Of a DNA stretch of 7,054 bases, positions 4,617 through 7,054 are shown piece after piece. The DNA lies in contig JAIRNL010000234.1 in assembly GCA_031258035.1 (NCBI GenBank), forward strand, positions 1-7,054, written 5' to 3'. Origin of the DNA: Azoarcus sp. (GTDB lineage Bacteria > Pseudomonadota > Gammaproteobacteria > Burkholderiales > Rhodocyclaceae). The stretch's first letter is position 1; every line of letters begins with the position of its first letter. A model generated the notes under the pieces. It worked only from the letters and a program-made list of their open reading frames with translations. It did not search any database and had not been told where the DNA came from. Both the position numbers and the translations under genes were made by a program.

Positions 4617-7054
4617 ATGTCCGAACAGCCCAGACCGTCCAACCCCGCCGGAAACGATTACGACGAATCCAGCATCCAGCAACTCGAAGGACTGGAGGCG
4701 GTCAGGAAACGCCCCGGCATGTACATCGGCGATACCTCCGACGGCACGGGCCTGCACCACATGGTGTTCGAGGTGGTCGACAACGCCATCGACGAGGCGC
4801 TGGCCGGGCACTGCGACGACATCGTGGTGACGATCCACAGCGACAACTCCATCTCCGTCACCGACAACGGGCGCGGCATCCCGGTCGGCGTCAAGATGGA
4901 CGACAAGCACGAACCCCGGCGCAGCGCGGCGGAAATCGTCATGTGCGTGTTGCACGCCGGCGGCAAGTTCAACCAGAACAGCTACAAGGTCTCCGGCGGC
5001 CTGCACGGCGTGGGGGTGTCGTGCGTCAACGCCCTCTCGAAATGGCTGCAACTGACCATCTCCCGCGACGGCAAGCGCCACTTCCTGGAGTTCCATCGCG
5101 GCGCGGCGCAGGATCGCATCATCGAAAAAGCCGACGGCATCGAGATTTCGCCGATGAAGGTCGTCGGCGAAACCACGAAACGCGGCACCAAGGTGCATTA
5201 CCTCGCCGACGAGGAAATCTTCGGCAACATCGAATATCACTACGACATTCTCGCCAAGCGCCTGCGCGAACTCTCCTTCCTCAACAACGGCGTGAAAATC
5301 CGCCTCGTCGACCAGCAGACCGGCAAGGAAGAGGATTTCGCCTTCGCGGGCGGCGTCAAGGGTTTCGTCGAGTACATCAACCGCACCAAGACCGTGCTGC
5401 ACCCCACGGCCTTTTACGCCACCGGCTCCAGCCGCATTCCCGTCGGGGCGGGCGAAGGCATGGCCGATCTCGATGTCGAAGTCGCCATGCAATGGAACGA
5501 CAGCTACCAGGAACAGGTGCTGTGCTACACCAACAACATTCCGCAGGCCGACGGCGGCACCCACCTCACCGGCCTGCGCGCGGCGATGACGCGGGTCATC
5601 AACAAATACATCGAAGAAAACGAAATCGCCAAGAAAGCCAAGGTCGACGTGACCGGCGACGACATGCGCGAGGGGCTGGCCTGTGTGCTCTCGGTAAAGA
5701 TGCCCGACCCCAAGTTCGCCAGCCAGACCAAGATGAAGCTGGTGTCTTCCGAAGCCCGCCCGGCGGTGGAAGAAGTCGTGGCGGCGCGGCTCGGCGATTT
5801 CCTGCTCGAAAACCCGATCGACGCCAAGACCATCTGCGGCAAGATCGTCGAAGCCGCGCGCGCGCGCGAAGCCGCGCGCAAGGCGCGCGAGATGACGCGC
5901 AGGAAGGGTGTGCTCGACGGCGCGGGCCTGCCCGGCAAGCTCGCCGACTGCCAGGAAAAAGACCCGGCGCTGTGCGAGGTCTACATCGTCGAGGGCGACT
6001 CCGCCGGCGGCTCGGCCAAACAGGGGCGCGATCGCAAATTCCAGGCCATCCTGCCCCTGCGCGGCAAGGTACTCAACGTCGAAAAGGCCCGCTTCGACAA
6101 ACTCATCGGCTCGGAAGCCATCGTCACCCTGATCACCGCGCTTGGCACCGGTATCGGCAAGGACGACTACAAGCCAGAAAAGCTGCGCTACCACCGCGTC
6201 ATCCTGATGACCGACGCCGACGTCGACGGCGCGCACATCCGCACCCTGCTTCTCACCTTCTTCTACCGCCAGATGCCCGAACTCGTCGAGCGCGGCCACA
6301 TCTACATCGCCCAGCCGCCGCTCTACAAACTCAAGCACGGCAAGACCGAGGTCTACATCAAGGACGACCACGAACTGAACAACCACCTGCTCAGGCTCGC
6401 GCTCGACGGCGCCTCGCTCGTGCCGCGCGAAGGGGCCGCGCCCATTACCGACGAAACCCTCGGCGGGCTGGCTCGCAGCTACCTGCTGGCTGAAGCCATC
6501 ATCAAACGCCTGGCGGGTTTCATCGACCCCGAGGTCTTGCACGCCATCCTCGCGCACGATCTCGCGCTCGATCTCGCCGACGAAGCCGCCGCCCGCGCCA
6601 GCGCCGACAAACTGCAAGCCCGCCTGCCGGACGGCCCGAGGACATATGCCGAATTTCACGAAGAATCCGAAGGCTGGCGTCTCGCTATCGAGCGCATGCA
6701 CCACGGCAACCGGCGGGTGGGCTGGATCGAAGCCGATTTCCTCGCCTCTGGCGACTATCGCGGCATCCGCGCCGCCGCCGAATCCATTTCCGGCCTGATC
6801 GGCGCCGGCGCCGAAATCCGCCGCGCCGACAAGCGCCAGCCGGTGACGCGTTTCTCGGAGGCCATCTCCTGGCTGCTCGCCGATGTCGAACGCGGCCTGA
6901 CCAAGCAACGTTACAAAGGGCTGGGCGAAATGAACCCCGACCAGCTCTGGGAAACCACGATGGATCCGGCGGTGCGGCGGCTGCTGCGGGTACAGATCGA
7001 CGACGCCATCGCCGCCGATGAAATCTTCACCACCCTGATGGGCGACGAAGTGGA
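4617..7054 (+). CDS. gyrB: DNA gyrase subunit B (3' end cut by window edge)
   Basis: The frame runs from ATG 4617 without a stop to the window end. It gives 812 complete codons; by comparison with E. coli GyrB (804 residues) only about 18 residues are missing. GyrB supplies ATPase and metal-binding functions to the A2B2 gyrase that introduces negative supercoils. The N-terminal GHKL ATPase has EVVDNAIDE (catalytic Glu52, Asn56), DNGRGIP (Asp83) and GGLHGVGVS. The transducer domain has QTKMKLVSSE (Lys372, equivalent to E. coli Lys337). The TOPRIM domain has EGDSAGGSAKQGR (Glu459), PLRGKVLNVEKA and TDADVDGAHIRT (Asp533, Asp535, Asp537). The proteobacterial insert follows, then QRYKGLGEMN (from 764). 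GAG (4608-4610) is a weak ribosome site six bases before the start. The N-terminus is about 10 residues longer than in E. coli, and a further insertion lies in the transducer. The KHEPRRSAAEIVM stretch resembles betaproteobacterial GyrB. Confidence 0.98.
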   Translation, partial: MSEQPRPSNPAGNDYDESSIQQLEGLEAVRKRPGMYIGDTSDGTGLHHMVFEVVDNAIDEALAGHCDDIVVTIHSDNSISVTDNGRGIPVGVKMDDKHEPRRSAAEIVMCVLHAGGKFNQNSYKVSGGLHGVGVSCVNALSKWLQLTISRDGKRHFLEFHRGAAQDRIIEKADGIEISPMKVVGETTKRGTKVHYLADEEIFGNIEYHYDILAKRLRELSFLNNGVKIRLVDQQTGKEEDFAFAGGVKGFVEYINRTKTVLHPTAFYATGSSRIPVGAGEGMADLDVEVAMQWNDSYQEQVLCYTNNIPQADGGTHLTGLRAAMTRVINKYIEENEIAKKAKVDVTGDDMREGLACVLSVKMPDPKFASQTKMKLVSSEARPAVEEVVAARLGDFLLENPIDAKTICGKIVEAARAREAARKAREMTRRKGVLDGAGLPGKLADCQEKDPALCEVYIVEGDSAGGSAKQGRDRKFQAILPLRGKVLNVEKARFDKLIGSEAIVTLITALGTGIGKDDYKPEKLRYHRVILMTDADVDGAHIRTLLLTFFYRQMPELVERGHIYIAQPPLYKLKHGKTEVYIKDDHELNNHLLRLALDGASLVPREGAAPITDETLGGLARSYLLAEAIIKRLAGFIDPEVLHAILAHDLALDLADEAAARASADKLQARLPDGPRTYAEFHEESEGWRLAIERMHHGNRRVGWIEADFLASGDYRGIRAAAESISGLIGAGAEIRRADKRQPVTRFSEAISWLLADVERGLTKQRYKGLGEMNPDQLWETTMDPAVRRLLRVQIDDAIAADEIFTTLMGDEV

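Noticed and set aside
4831..4839. CGATCCACA in gyrB as a DnaA box
   Set aside because: Seven of nine matches, alone and within conserved coding sequence; expected by chance and not near other boxes.
5850..5895. Alternating CG run and repeated GCGCGC in gyrB
   Set aside because: It encodes the conserved EAARAREAARKAREMTRRK stretch of GyrB, so it follows from Ala/Arg codons rather than being a separate repeat element.
4943..6493. A 516-codon + strand frame inside gyrB
   Set aside because: It is an Arg/Pro-rich out-of-frame translation; the frame starting at 4617 encodes continuous GyrB through the same bases.
4503..6908. An 801-codon open frame on the minus strand opposite gyrB
   Set aside because: It is a shadow of high-GC codon bias in gyrB: no recognisable family, a composition typical of antisense frames, and the opposite strand encodes an unmistakable GyrB.

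Overview
The window is a GC-rich chromosomal segment with all genes on the + strand. The order is creB (3' end only), creC, dnaA, dnaN and gyrB (missing only its extreme 3' end). Four of the five gene products are close to textbook families. The GyrB and DnaA sequences look like those of a betaproteobacterium; the style suggests the Rhodocyclales/Nitrosomonadales side, but that finer placement is inference from remembered sequences only.

Region by region. Positions 1-297 hold the winged-helix DNA-binding domain of a CreB-type response regulator. Its stop overlaps the GTG start of a full CreC-type sensor histidine kinase (294-1778). A 125-bp gap (1779-1903) separates creC from dnaA (1904-3364). 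A perfect DnaA box (1751-1759) lies in the last codons of creC. It coincides with the -35 element of a plausible dnaA promoter whose -10, TAAAAT, overlaps the creC stop. dnaN, the sliding clamp (3416-4522), follows after 51 bp. A 94-bp gap then carries a strong GC hairpin with a T-run. gyrB (4617 to the window end) follows and stays open through the edge.

How the genes work together. dnaA, dnaN and gyrB form the conserved bacterial replication cluster: initiator, processivity clamp and the gyrase ATPase subunit. creB and creC are a two-component pair that in enterics senses metabolic state and in pseudomonads/aeromonads is linked to beta-lactam response. Finding creBC directly upstream of dnaA, where rpmH is often found on the other side of the origin, is the most unusual aspect of the layout. 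No multi-box oriC, AT-rich unwinding region, mobile element, CRISPR array, tRNA or rRNA was seen. I found no convincing new multi-gene system. The best leads are the apparently autoregulated dnaA promoter inside the creC end and the gene order itself.
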